This document shows, in pieces, positions 1 to 10,824 of a stretch of DNA of 64,000 nt. Source of the DNA: Candidula unifasciata (lineage: Eukaryota; Mollusca; Gastropoda; Stylommatophora; Geomitridae); contig CAJHNH020000224.1 of the NCBI GenBank assembly GCA_905116865.2, positions 2,170,910 to 2,234,909 of the forward strand, in the 5' to 3' direction. A program made the position numbers and the translations under genes. The notes below the pieces were generated by a model. It saw only the letters and a program-made list of their open reading frames with translations, did no database searches and had not been told where the DNA came from. The stretch's first letter is position 1. Each line of letters starts with the position of its first letter.

Positions 1-869
1 ATGCAACGCAAGATACTACACACAGACAAGGGACCGTAGGTGTTACTGTCAGTTTCACAACAGATAAATCGGTGGAGACTTCCGGTCTAAAATGGGGGAT
101 TAGGCATGGCAGAATGTTTAGCTTCGAAGTTATTTTTGCTTCAGACAGCTCTTTGCTAATGCAATTTAAACATATGGACGCTGGTCTGCGGTTTCGCTGC
201 CTGAACTACTGAGTTTAGTGCTTTGTCATGTGAGCTGTGTTTTTGTGTGTAATGGCTTTCATTTGTGCAGCGGTTGTGTCGTGGTATTCAATATGGCCGC
301 TAGCCAGTGTACGTATGAGCTGGTGAAATACCTTATTTAATAATTCTACGTGTGTATTGCCAACTTATCGTGCCCGACTGCTTCCACCAACGGCTAACTA
401 CATTTCTGTTATCGACTGTTGGCTTTGGCGTCTCTAATTCCTGGGTGTGCATATATCTGGATTGTGCCGGGACTACAATTTTTTTTCCAGCAGGGACATT
501 TCATTTGATTTTAACTGGCAGAGGAACGGAGCAAGTATGAGGAAACCCGACTGCGGTGATGTTGCAACTAAGATTAAAATTCTTTTCTACGAGTACTGAT
601 CTATACATTATGTGTTTGTTTATCGTATAAACTGTTTCTACAGTCTCCAATGGTTTCCCCTGTTTGTTTATGCTTTTATCATATAACCAAGTTGTTCCTT
701 ACTGCCCAACATAGACTGCAAAATAGTTCCTTCGGAATCAGAGAGCGTCTGCTCTATAGTCAAGAAACCAGCATCCTGCACATAAATAAGCCGGATCTGT
801 AAAAATGATGTGCACATAAAACTGAATTTCTGGAACAAGATCAAAGTCCGGATGTAGACATATAACCAG
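1..869. other. unrecognised sequence
   Basis: I find no convincing coding exon, RNA gene or known repeat in this stretch. The short open frames have no recognisable domain. Confidence 0.5.
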
Positions 870-1049
870 GAATTTCTATCGTGATGACACCGGGCCTGGC
901 CGCACCCACCCTTTTTCCAATTTAGGACGGGCCTGCGTGTCCATTTTGTGACTTTTTGAAAATAAAGGCCGTTCGTCTGTATCTCTCCTTTACTTTCATT
1001 TTCCTTTCCTTTCTTGCTTCCCCCTTGTCTTTGCCGAGCTTCTTTTCTT

Positions 1050-1051
<2 letters not shown>

Positions 1052-1092
<41 letters not shown>
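1052..1092. repeat. (CT)n microsatellite
   Basis: About 20 uninterrupted CT units inside the pyrimidine-rich repeat. Confidence 0.97.
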
Positions 1093-1096
<4 letters not shown>

Positions 1097-1695
1097 CTCC
1101 TCCTCTGCCTCCACTTTTCCCTCTCAATTCTCTACCCCACCCCATCCCCCTTTTCTGCAATAGTAGAATCAGAAATTATTTACTACTACATGACCTGTTT
1201 TTTTTAATATTAAATAGGGCAGTTACTACGGTTCTAGAATCAGGTCAGGCCGGACTTTTTTTTTTAAATGACCTTGGTTCCCAGGTCCACCCAGCCATGA
1301 ATGTAAAAAATGGAACCTATAGCAACCACACTGAAACAGCCAAGCATGGGTTGGGAGGGGTCAAGGCCGCGGCCACATTGACATGGGGGCGCGTGGTAAC
1401 TGGAAACGTGAGGTCACTTAGATTGCTCGATCTGCTTTTGGCGCTCAGTGTCCTAACACCCCCCCCCCCACCCCATTTTTTTCACCACCCCCTTTTTTCC
1501 ACCTAAGTCTTCCTTCTCTGTTCTCATCTATCTCTTTCCTTTGATCCTTTACTCTTTTACACATTTTCCCCTTTCTTTCTCCATCTTTCCTTTCTTCATT
1601 TCCTTACTCTGTTCTAGCTTGCTCTCCGTGTTCCTCTATTTCTGTCTCCTCTTTATCCTCCCTTTTTTATTGTATATTTCTTTACGCCCCCCACT

Positions 1696-1710
1696 CTCTC
1701 TCTCTCCCTC

Positions 1711-1759
<49 letters not shown>
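1696..1759. repeat. (CT)n microsatellite
   Basis: CT dinucleotide run with a few interruptions inside the pyrimidine-rich repeat. Confidence 0.95.
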
Positions 1760-1761
<2 letters not shown>

Positions 1762-3382
1762 GCTCTCTCTCTCTCATCTCTCCCCTCCTCTTTTTTTTTC
1801 TTGTTTACTATATTTACCATAACTGTCTTTTCTAGTGGTTGTGTCTAGTACACATGCAACTGTGCTATGTTTGAGGGAGTGAGTTGGGTTTCAACATGAG
1901 GCTTGTGTTTTTTGCTTTGATATATTGTTATATTTGTTAGCAATTCAGGCATATTTTCACTCTCTGTCGTGTCTCCCTACCTACCCTCTCTCTTTATCTG
2001 TGTCACTGCGTTTCTCCCCATCTCTCTGTGTCTCTCTTGCTTTGTATTTTTGCCCCTCTTGGTCACTTCCTTTTTGTATACCTCCCTCCCATTCTCTTGC
2101 TCTGCATTGTTCCTCTCTCTTTGGTTCTTTCCCTCTGTATGTTTGCATCTCTATACAGTTCCTCTGTTTCTTCCTCCTTTCTCTACACCTCTCTGCTTGC
2201 ATTCTCTTTCTCTTCCTGTCCCTTCTCTCTCCACCCGTCTCCCTCCCTCCCTGCCTCCAACTGTCTTTGTCTGTCATATTTTCCTCCTTTCATGTCTCGG
2301 TTTCTTTTCCTTTTTCTTCATCTGCTTGTCTCTCTTTCTGTATTTCCCTCGTTCTGTGTTTGTCTCCTTCTCTTTTGTCGCTCTCACTCTCCCTCATCAT
2401 GACTCGATCCCTCCCTCTTTGTCATCTTTTTTTCTTCCTTCCTTCTGTCTCTCTTTTCCTCCTTCCATATCTCGGTTTCTTTCCCTTCTTCTTTATCTGC
2501 CTATCTCTCAACCTGTAAGTCCTTCTTTCTGTATTTGTCTTCCTCTCTTCTTTCGCATTCACTCTCCCTCATCATGTCTCAATCCCTCCATCTTTGTCAT
2601 ATTGTTTCTTTCTTTCCTCTGTCTCATTATTCCTTCTTCCCCCTATGTTCGTCTGTCCATCTCTACCTGCCTGTCCGTTTTTATCCACTCCTTTTTTTTA
2701 CCTTTACAGTCTCTCCCACTCTACCTCACATCTGTCTTCCTCTCCCCCACCCCTCTCTCTTTTTTTCTCTGTCCTTCAGGTACCATGTCTAGAACAGACA
2801 GAACTTCAGTTTGGTCCCTCTGCCACCCAGTCCAAAGAAAAATGTAAAAACAAAATATATATCCTGGTATACCCACATGAATGCGCATGAATGAAGTACC
2901 TTGTGTGCTGAGTATACCCTTAAACAAGGCAAAAATACATTGTTTCAGTATTACTCCGAGACAACCTTAAAAAAACAACTAAGGATATCTTGAAATCCTT
3001 AACCTTGAAATTGACTGGTAAATTTGGCTATGAACCCTGTTTCTAAATATATGGATTTTTTTTCTAAGAGTCTATGCAGTGTGGCATTGGTAGTCATGTC
3101 TATCCACAACCCTCTGTCTCGAATACTGACATTAAATTGTCGTTTAATTATTAGTGAAAGAAATAATTGAAAATATGTTTTGTTGCAAAATCACATAAAT
3201 TATATAATTAGATCCTCTGAAAGGCTTTATTAAATTAAAATGGCATATTAAATATATTAGAAAATTGCATTTGTCAACCAAACCATACCGAGGCCATGCA
3301 GATAGTGAAGCCCTAAGCTATTGCTATTTGCCTAAATTCAACACTCACTAAACTATAGATTTCAGCTGGTACTAGGGGAAGC

Positions 3383-3645
3383 CACCATGGTGGAGCAGCT
3401 AGTTGCTCGCCTGGATTCTGAAAGTCGTGGGTTCAAATCCGAACAGAAACGGGCTCAATTTTTGGAAAAAGATGCCTGTTTCCAGGTCGACTCAGAATTC
3501 ATTGGTAAAGGTAAAAGTCTTAAGAAGTAAAGGCAGCTGGCGATTTGTTGACTACATCACTAACCAAGTGCTGATTCTTTGTAAAAATATAGGTCTAGTA
3601 CATCTAAAAGCGTGGAGAAGGATCGTTTACTTACTTTTAATCCAG
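3383..3645 (+). mobile_element. SINE-A (tRNA-headed SINE)
   Basis: The 5' part looks like a tRNA: an A-box-like stretch, then a B-box-like gtgggttcaaatcc at about 3430. A body follows with the family landmarks ccaggtcgactcag and gactacatcactaacc. Related copies are at 18583, 47160, 53303 and 59440 (+) and at 19750 and 33955 (-). Such elements are RNA polymerase III transcribed and mobilised by LINEs; that is family knowledge. Confidence 0.75.
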
Positions 3646-3697
3646 GGTTCTAAAAGCTTTTGCATGTATTTCCAATAGGTTTTAGGGAAACAGTTAT

Positions 3698-3935
3698 TTG
3701 CGTAACCTTTACAGGACGTTGCTAAACCAGCCCCAGCATTTTTGTTTTTACTGTTGTGGTTTTTCAAGGCAAATTTTACGTTCAGTAGTTTACTATTGCT
3801 CATTCAACGGTCAGCTCTTGGTACCACTGTCGAAACCAATGCAAGACAAACCGTCCGCAGCTGGAATCGAACCCGGAACACAGCATTTCGAACCACGTTC
3901 GCAAAGTCTAAGCTGCTTAAATGCAGGTCCTAATG
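3698..3935 (-). mobile_element. SINE-B (tRNA-headed SINE)
   Basis: This is an antisense copy of a second SINE family. On the minus strand it has a tRNA-like head with B-box-like ccgggttcgattcc, then a body (gcattggtttcgacagtgg, aacgtaaa), and the conserved 3' end cgtcctgtaaaggttacgc. Other copies are at 19295, 37690 and 54855 (-) and at 60625 and 62237 (+), with 3' fragments at 55903 and 63895. Confidence 0.75.
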
Positions 3936-4075
3936 GTAGTGCACATTCCCAAAAGCTTTTTAAGATGATGTCTACATTCCTTGAAATCCACGTATATAAT
4001 GTCCAAAAAAGTAAATGTGTGCCAGTGGGGACTCATTTTCAAGGCAATTGTGTTGTCTTTTTGTACCTTTTGTCA

Positions 4076-4670
4076 TCACAATGTCACGGGGCTGTAGTCC
4101 AGTGTCAAACTTTTACGTATTAGTCTTGGATGCCTTGAGTGATATTTCTGTTCATCTTTTTTGCAGGATTTAGCTACCTTTTCTTCTGTTCCTTCTTTGG
4201 TCTTCCTCTCGCGTACTGTCCTGACGACCTGCTGTAAAAGGTCTGGTTGCATTCTTACTACAGGGCCAAGTCCTTTCATTCTCTGTCTATCAAAAGAATT
4301 CAGGTGTAGTCTTGTTAATGCCCTAACTCTAATGCATGTATTCATGGTCCTATACCTTCTTATGTTGTTGGTTATCTTTAAAAACTACATTTTGCAGTTG
4401 GATAATTTGTGTTGCCGTGACCAATGCCTATGTCTGACACTGAAAGAACAAAAGGGGCATGAAACTGGTATTTGATCATTCGTTGTTTTTCCTGGAAGTG
4501 CCACATTTTGGGTGTGTCTGCAGTGGGCTAGTCGACAAGTGACAGCATTTGCCGCCTTCTGTAAATATGCTTCTAAGACATTTGAATTCTTGTACTGGTT
4601 GTATTATAGTACTATTGCCATGAACGTTCATGTTATTATGTTTCCTGTCAAATCTCAATACCCCTGTTTT
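4076..4670 (-). mobile_element. LINE 3' fragment (reverse transcriptase C-terminal region), decayed
   Basis: Minus-strand translation gives short open pieces typical of the end of a non-LTR retrotransposon polyprotein: FKCLRSIFTEGGKC at about 4540-4590, then a basic tail (VRTVRERKTKEGTEEKVAK) at about 4160-4225. There are several stops and frame breaks. The clade is not determined. Confidence 0.6.
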
Positions 4671-4760
4671 CAGTTAAGTTGAGTTGAGCTGGGTCAAAAA
4701 CTGACATCACACTCATGGCAAACCCATAAGCGCGCAGTCTCCATCTTAAGCAGCCACCGC
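4671..4760. repeat. dispersed repeat F
   Basis: The motif gagctgggtcaaaaactgac, then catcacactcatggca, recurs in variant form at about 44670-44760, 54290-54350 and at the very end of the window (63960-64000). Each time it is followed, where visible, by cccataag and catcttcagcagcca-like sequence. The class is unknown. Confidence 0.6.
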
Positions 4761-5985
4761 ATAATTTTTTTTCTATTGGTGCCTGTAGCAGTTTCCTTTG
4801 TTATATGTTTGTCTTGCTTTTCCTTTAAGCGTAGAGTGTCTGCCAGTTCCCATGGTCACTCCTTGATTTACAAGTCTCTCCAAACCACAATGATCTATTT
4901 GTGCATCTTCATTGTTCACCAAAGGCCCTGAACACATCTGGATTGTCATGCATCAGTTCTCCACCGAATGCAGAACCAACTAACCTGTCTGCGTATTTGT
5001 TTTATAATGCCTCTCATTTGCAGAGATAAGACCCAAAGGATGCTAACAGCCAGGGACTTCTAAACGCATGCTTGTCACTCTCCTCGTAACATGTATGACT
5101 TCCCCTTTCCCAGCATTCTTTGTGAGACTGATATAACCACATAGATGTGCAGCTGGTTATCAGACTAGCGGACAGCTGTATCTCCGCTTTCATCCTCAAC
5201 GTAGGTGTTGTAGTATCCTCTGCTAAGCTTCATGGTACTCCGATCAGTCCATTTGCTTTTGCAATGAACACCCCCCCCCCCCCCCCCCCCTTTCCCCTCT
5301 CCGCCTCCTGTTGCACTTCTTCTGCCTCTCAAGACAGAGCCACCTCTAGAGATAACCACTTCCTGGCGGCACGAGTCATGAATCAACTGTTGCAGCACCT
5401 CGAGTCTGTCTACAATATTTAACAGAGACGACTGGGGTGTCTCTTGTACATCTTATAATCAACCGCACGGCTTGCTTCTGTAGGCATTTAAGCTTTGCGA
5501 GCTGACACTTTGGTATGATTAACAGTCTTGTAATCTTCAATTGCTGCCATAGTTTCAGTGCCTTGAACAAATTTAGTCATTTTCTTTTAACTACCTTTGT
5601 ATGGTCTCTTCCAAAATGCATGTAGTTTTAAAGCAATGATCTTCTCTAGCACCATGTCAAAATTATTTTGTAGAGGGATAATCCTAATGCCGATGAACTT
5701 GAACTATCTTTGCTAAGTTTTTGAAGGCATGTAAAATGATTATGCTCCCACTTCTGTGGCACTGACACAGTTCGGATGCTTTGGTTGATGAATTGTTCTT
5801 CATGTCTGGCCCACACCGGATGTCTTTATTTTATTTGTCAATATATGTTTTATATCCTCCACGTAAATGATATTCTCATAAAAAAATTCCCCAGTACTGT
5901 TCCATGCTCAGTTTGTGTAGTGTGTGATAAGAAGTAGCTCCACAGGGGAGCATATACAGCAGGAGTCTACCAATCATCAGTAATC
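4761..5985. other. probable decayed LINE debris; no gene seen
   Basis: Minus-strand frames show short fragments but no motif I can name with confidence. A pure C tract lies at 5270-5290. The texture resembles neighbouring LINE remnants; nothing more can be supported. Confidence 0.35.
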
Positions 5986-5989
5986 TCTC

Positions 5990-6990
5990 ATCGACAAATG
6001 TTTCGGCCCACAAGCTCCTATACATTTTCAGAGAGTGGGCCCACCTGAGGTCATGAAGCTCAGTGTTGGTCTCTCCTGCTGCACGTATTACCGGATGTTA
6101 TTCGGACAGGGACAAGACGAATTGGTGACTTTTGCAAAAGGTACTGTGAGATAAGAAGTCGTTGCGGTAGCATAATTAAAGCAGTCTACATACCTGAACG
6201 ACCGAGTGGCAACTTACGATTGGTTTAACAGACACATGTTGAACTTTGTTGGTAGGTGGCAGAGGGACACTGGCAGACAATTCGGACTTTAAGGGATAAG
6301 ACATATTGACACCTGCACCAGCTCACATAGGCCAGTCCCCCACGAAGTTCCGTTGTGTCCAGAGCCAACTCGAGGCCCTCTCAGCAACCTCGCCTAGTTG
6401 TTCAAGTGTCCGTTTACCTCGTAAGCCTAGTTGTTTAATCACATTGTAAAGCGAAGTGAAAACGAGACCTCTTGCGCCTACTTTGACAGTGACGATCGTA
6501 CTGTGTACGCTTCGTCTCTCCTCAGACCGGCTGCTACGTCACTGTATTTCTCGAGCTTATACATACGGCTTTCATCCATTCGTGATTCATACGGCACGGT
6601 CAGCTCAATCAGGATGAGCTGACGTTTCTCCGCAAAGTGAAGAACTATGTCAGGTCGCAGGCCGGTCTTCCGGATTAACTCAACTTATCTCTGCATAGCG
6701 GGCATGACGGGTCGTAAGCCGCACTCCACTTTACTATGTTGACACCAGACTGTAATACATCATAGGCAGAACGAACGATGAAGCTCAGTCGCAGCGGGGT
6801 CATTCACCAGATCTCACCCCATGTGAGTACTCTTGGCATGGCGCTCTCCAGGCTGATACAATGGCCTTTCTGCCATTGTTGGGCTGCTTTCTGAACCCTA
6901 ACCTCGTTTTCGTTGTCCCTTATTTGCTGTATCACCATGTCTCGGCGCTCTTTGGCTGTGGCTTTGGACCACTAACTGACTTTTCCGTGA
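5990..6990 (-). mobile_element. non-LTR retrotransposon C-terminal region, possibly R2-like, decayed
   Basis: Read on the minus strand, disabled frames show a run typical of an endonuclease/reverse transcriptase polyprotein end: TAKERRDMVIQQ near 6960-6910, WGEIWEMTPLRLSF near 6830-6780, then a segment GLRPDIVLHFAEKRQLILIE near 6665-6600 followed by LTVPYESRMDESRMYK. The PD...E spacing resembles the restriction-like endonuclease of R2-type elements, which is inference. Stops and frameshifts interrupt it. The Polinton at 7135 lies just upstream in this orientation. Confidence 0.6.
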
Positions 6991-7128
6991 CCTAGGCCTC
7001 GACGGTCGGTTTGAGTGTAACCCATAATTTCCCTAAATTTTAGTGCATTCTGGGCAGATTCGATCGCATTTAGGACCTTCCACTTCAGGCCAGTCTTTAG
7101 AGCAGGCTGGACAGCGGTGACATTTGGG

Positions 7129-7134
7129 TGTGTG
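7129..7134. repeat. Polinton target-site duplication, left (TGTGTG)
   Basis: Six bases identical to those directly after the element's right end at 10300-10305. Polintons characteristically make 6-bp duplications. The right copy merges into a (GT)n run, so part of the match could be chance. Confidence 0.7.
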
Positions 7135-7583
7135 AGTAGTATAGAAGTCGTTTAGAGGCCACAGGTGGGCAAATCTATACTTCTTTATCCTTAGTAAATG
7201 ATGGTGGCCATCTGACGTCACTATTTTGAGTGCGTAAGAAGGCAAATTGATACTTCTTTATAGCTGAAGGCAAATTATTGATTTTTGGTCACAAGAGGGC
7301 AAATTTTACGGAGTGGCGTTAGGGATGACTCATCGGTCTGTTCTCCATCCCAGTTGGAGGTCGAAGCTAGGCTGTGTTTCTTTGTAATAGTTCCAGGTGT
7401 TTCTAAAGGTTTTTTTTATGACCCTCCAGTAGACATCGGTAATAGGAACATAGTGGTCAGGTACGGCAATATGAAACGCTATAGTTGCTTTTTGTCCTAT
7501 TGTTAGCACTGATAATATATAAAGCAAAGGGCGGTGGACCCCTTGTTATATATATTTGGTGCATGATAAAATATATAGCCCCA
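7135..7583 (+). repeat. Polinton left terminal inverted repeat
   Basis: It pairs with 9705-10299. Matching blocks include the terminal AGTAGTATAG, ttctttatccttagta (7188), gatacttcttt and aattattgat (7250-7280), agctaggctgt (7366), gaacatagtggtcaggtacg (7447), and gataaaatatatagcccc (7566). Overall identity is imperfect, so the element is old. Confidence 0.85.
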
Positions 7584-7699
7584 GAGAGAGGAAACTCAAA
7601 ACAGAAAAGGGTCTTATATGGCGGTTGGGGATATCACAAGCGATATCTTGGTGAGCAGTAGGCATGCAGAGCAGAGGCCCTGAGTACGTTGGCATTGTT

Positions 7700-8432
7700 T
7701 TAGTGGTGGCTTGGTAGTGGACCTATTTTGCCCCGATCTATCTTACAGTGGGTAATAAAAGACTTAAAATATGTTGACAGCTACCCGGCACCAGTCAAAA
7801 AATTTATATGATGGGGTGCTTACACGTCAACATTTTTTACCAAGACTGCTACCTATTAAACGGTGTGGATGTCAAGATCAAACTTACACTTTTTAAAGTG
7901 GTCTTCAATCTTAAAGCTCATGATGCTGCTGTTGGTTACAAGGTCCGTTATAACGCACGCTACCTTGATGGATTGAAAAGCCAAATTAAATCTAGCCATC
8001 TCTCTGGCCCACGAGAAAGCCCTAATCAAAATATACTTTGAAAGGAGTAAATCTGAAAACCAAAGAAATGTTATCTCACACCCAAGACAATCTCTTTCGG
8101 TCAGACACGTACCAGACCAGTGATCGGACTAATTAACTCTGTAGCCTTTAATGGTTCGTACGAGACTAAACTGTGAATTAACGTATCCGAACGTGCGTGT
8201 AGACAGTCGTAGTGTATCCAGTAAACCCTTAGCACCAGACTATGAAAATAATCGCTACGTGAACGCTTTTTTCGGCACTATGTTGGCTATGGGCCTGGTG
8301 GGTAAAGATGCCGGTAATGATATTGAATACAGACATTATAAGAACAGCTATGCTCTCCATGCCTTTGACCTCTCACCTATCCTGTTGGATAGGGATCAGT
8401 TTGAGATGCCCCGCTCAGTGGCGTTGTCTTAA
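7700..8432 (+). pseudogene. Polinton major capsid protein gene remnant (C-terminal part)
   Basis: Open pieces at 7808-8041 and 8151-8432 align in order with one protein also represented at 40180-41320. Visible blocks are a QD-YLLNGVDVKIKL-like strand near the start, a P-Q-R-PDQ/T-VIGLIN-like block around 8110-8140, a VDSRSVSSKPLAPDYE block at about 8200-8240, and a terminal NSYALHAFDLSP block. These match the double jelly-roll capsid family of Mavericks (F54H12.2-like). The N-terminal half is missing and frames are broken, so it is not a functional gene. Confidence 0.7.
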
Positions 8433-8564
8433 AAAATTTAAGTTCGCCTTTTTCACATTACAAGCTCTTTTACAAGTCCTATACGAGCCATTACAAGTAT
8501 TAGTCCACGCTGAACAAGACTATGTACTTAAAATTTCAAGTAGTTCTGGACTACGCCTAAGACC

Positions 8565-8900
8565 ATGAATACACAACAGATATGCCAAATACTCTTCGCT
8601 GACCACATTTTCTGCCGAACACACTTTGTACAAGTTTTGGCCTATGATCTACCTATACATTTCAACTGCCACCACACCGCGGTATTTGTCATCAACACGG
8701 AAGGTAGCGACCAGCCTGAGTCACACTGGGTTGGTCTGTACGACAACGGGGTCAGTCGTTTAATCTATTTTGAATCTTTATTGCTCCCGCCTCTCCACTC
8801 TGACATTATAGGATGTATCGAGCACCACTCGACCAGACCCTTCACCCCTTACAAGATTTACAGAGCAGTACTTGTGGACTGTACGTCTTATTTATTTTAA
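8565..8900 (+). CDS. adenain-like cysteine protease (Polinton PRO), probably defunct element
   Basis: An intact 111-residue frame starts with ATG at 8565. Motif order fits the adenovirus-type maturation protease carried by Polintons: VFVINTEGSDQPESHWVGLY with the candidate catalytic histidine in SHW, then YFES where the family has a F-D-S-like block, and a late DCTSYLF where the catalytic Cys-G-Y is expected. In the virus-like family the protease matures capsid proteins. The capsid remnant directly upstream supports the call. It is short for the family, and the residue after the candidate cysteine is not the usual glycine. Activity is doubtful. Confidence 0.65.
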   Translation: MNTQQICQILFADHIFCRTHFVQVLAYDLPIHFNCHHTAVFVINTEGSDQPESHWVGLYDNGVSRLIYFESLLLPPLHSDIIGCIEHHSTRPFTPYKIYRAVLVDCTSYLF

Positions 8901-9704
8901 ACTGATTAAATGTAGTGGTGGTTGTATGCGCCGTTTTACTGCCTTTTTCCTCTTTGTATAGTAAACACGTCAACTACCGAATTGTTTGGCGCCTCTTTTC
9001 TATCTTAATCAACAAAACCAACCCTGACATGTCGAGTTTAAACCAATTCTGCAAGCTCACTGTGGGTATATAAATAGCTTGAGCGCCTACCATCTTTTTA
9101 TCGCCGACGTTATACATGTCTCTAGTGACGACTAACTGGGTGTAGATAAGTAGAAGCGACAAGAAGTTGAAACCCTAAGGTGCTGGCTTAGAAGTTGTTT
9201 TGGTCTCGATTTATACCGGGACACCCGCACTCTAATTAAGACGTTTCTTTGGCAAGTCAGGTCTCAAATTTCCCATCAAAACAGGACTGACACTTAGTCG
9301 CTTATAATTTGAGCAACTGCGGGGCCTAAAAACGGAGATCTTGACAGAGTTTTATTAACTGGAGATGTTAACCACTCATTGTTACCAGCCTACAACCACG
9401 ATTACAAAACCCTATGCTGACGAGAAAAGCTCCATCGTCAACACGGATACATATACATCAGAGCTTGTTATCCAACACATTGAGACTATCGGGAACAACC
9501 GACCTGTTGTCTCTCTAGGTGACTCGGCTCCTTGGCCTCTAGTAAAGAGAAATATAAAAAAGTTGTTGTGGTACTCTGTCTCAGTTATAAATATTGTATA
9601 ACTGTTATGTATATTTCCACCTTGTAAACGTACAGCTAGCTATCCACAGCTATCTTTTAGTCTCTTTTTTATGAAACAGAAAGTAACTAAGAACACTACA
9701 AGGA
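8901..9704. other. Polinton interior, unrecognised
   Basis: This stretch lies between the protease frame and the right inverted repeat. A 78-codon open frame at 9365-9601 has no recognisable motif. Nothing else is supported. Confidence 0.45.
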
Positions 9705-9875
9705 CATTTGTCACCTAATAACTTCGGGGCTATATATTTTATCAAGCGACCAAACATGTGGGATCCCCCACCCTCTGTCTTATACATTATCGGCGCTGAC
9801 AATGAGACTAAAAGCAATTACAGCTTTGCACTTTACCCGTACCTGACCACTATGTTCTCATATATATATATATAG

Positions 9876-9918
<43 letters not shown>

Positions 9919-10299
9919 ACCGACCTCTATTGATCAGTGAAACATGAGACAGCCTAGCTCACAGCTGACACCACTGGGCGAAAATAGCCCTTAAGAAACG
10001 TTAAGAAACACGACACGAGCAGATAAGTCCCCCCTAACTCCACTTTGTCAGCGATCAATAATTCACCCACAAAGAAGTATCGATTAGCTCACATAAATAA
10101 TAGCACCATATATATTGATCTACAACCACAAGACGATGTCACCAGTCACCCGATCCATAATACTAAAGATAAAGAAGGCAGCCTGGAAAAACCAATCACT
10201 CAGCCGCCTGATCGGCCGCCATTTTGTACTAAGGATAAATAAGGCGGCTGGGGAGTAATATCAATAGGAATGCGGTCCCTAAACGAATTCTATACTACT
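9705..10299 (-). repeat. Polinton right terminal inverted repeat, with (AT)n insertion
   Basis: This is the reverse complement partner of 7135-7583. It is longer because an (AT)n tract at about 9862-9915 has expanded inside it. The outermost part (about 10195-10299, including ggccgccattttgtactaag) also matches the right end of copy 2 at 41385-41477. Confidence 0.85.
9862..9915. repeat. (AT)n microsatellite
   Basis: Nearly pure AT repeat, preceded by a shorter AT run at 9860. Confidence 0.95.

Positions 10300-10326
<27 letters not shown>
10300..10326. repeat. (TG)n microsatellite and right Polinton target duplication
   Basis: The first six bases repeat the TGTGTG found immediately left of the Polinton; the run then continues as GT repeats. 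Confidence 0.9.
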
Positions 10327-10330
<4 letters not shown>

Positions 10331-10675
10331 ACCATAAGTCAGAATACTGTTTTAGGTCCTTCTCTATGTAGATTTGTTTTGTCTGTTTTATATTTTGAAA
10401 CAAAAATAGGAGAGCTCATAAATAAGTATAAAAGTCACATTAAGGCATAGTGGTGGTAGGTTCATTTCACTACTGAATCATTCAGTTCATCAGTGTAATT
10501 TTTGTTGTTGTCGACACAGGCTAGCATTTATTCTTGGAGCTAGCAGTTATCCTTTATGCAACGCTTTTGACAACTAGCTATTCTGCAGAGAGAGGCTAAG
10601 TATTATAGAATTTAAAAAAAAAACAGTAAAGAAGTTAAATCTCTTGCCTCTTACATCTTTCATTTGCTATTTAAG

Positions 10676-10824
10676 ACAAGGTGTATCCTGGAAGAACCAA
10701 ACAATAAAGACAATATGGGAGGCACACACAGATAAGCAGGCAATGAGAGAGGCCCTGAACATGCTGAGATTTGGAGGCAATGTGATGGAGAACTTCCAAA
10801 ACAGACTAGCTTCATTACCTGCAG
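10676..10824 (+). CDS. ESPL1: separase exon (a)
   Basis: The acceptor is tttgctatttaag after a pyrimidine-rich tract. The donor is CTGCAG|GTTGGT, which is weak but required by phase. The exon ends after one base of a codon and joins 13669 to read LPAEWTVVQ. The translated end MENFQNRLASLPA corresponds to the helical segment leading into the separase pseudoprotease/protease region. The upstream exon, which must end after two bases of a codon, was not found in 1-10675. Confidence 0.75.

Larger units (their letters stand above)
870..3050 (+). repeat. pyrimidine-rich long dispersed repeat, copy 1
   Basis: This tract is homologous along its length to 24060-24870 plus 28600-29930. Shared landmarks include a block around 950-1040 (gaaaataaag, then a C/T-rich run), the block at 1270-1460 (cccaggtccacccagcc, then cattgacatggggg), the pyrimidine-rich run 1500-2770, and the tail at 2880-3040 (gtattactccgagacaacctt). 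It contains (CT)n runs. Long pyrimidine-run open frames on both strands are low-complexity artefacts. The block at 1250-1300 resembles the body of SINE-A. No function is recognised. This copy serves as an uninterrupted reference for the LINE-split second copy. Confidence 0.8.
7135..10299 (+). mobile_element. Maverick/Polinton, internally deleted copy 1
   Basis: The left end starts AGTAGTATAGAAGTCGTTTA and the right end, reverse complemented, starts AGTAGTATAGAATTCGTTTA. The inverted similarity continues for more than 400 bases inward. A 6-bp TGTGTG flanks both ends. The interior holds a broken capsid gene and an adenain-like protease ORF, which are neighbours in Polintons. Polintons are normally 15-20 kb and self-synthesising. 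This 3.2-kb copy lacks polymerase, integrase and packaging ATPase, so it is a non-autonomous remnant. It lies upstream of the first recognised separase exon. Confidence 0.88.

Noticed and set aside
1541..2927. Long open frames (up to 292 codons) in the pyrimidine-rich repeat
   Set aside because: Low-complexity Ser/Leu/Pro or Arg/Glu translations from C/T-rich DNA, repeated at 28578-29684; no domain and no splice structure.
7033..7245. Minus-strand Cys-rich ORF with zinc-ribbon-like CPAC...CPEC
   Set aside because: It crosses the left end of the Polinton at 7135, so its two halves come from different sources; the Cys pattern lies in the flank and may belong to the neighbouring decayed LINE.
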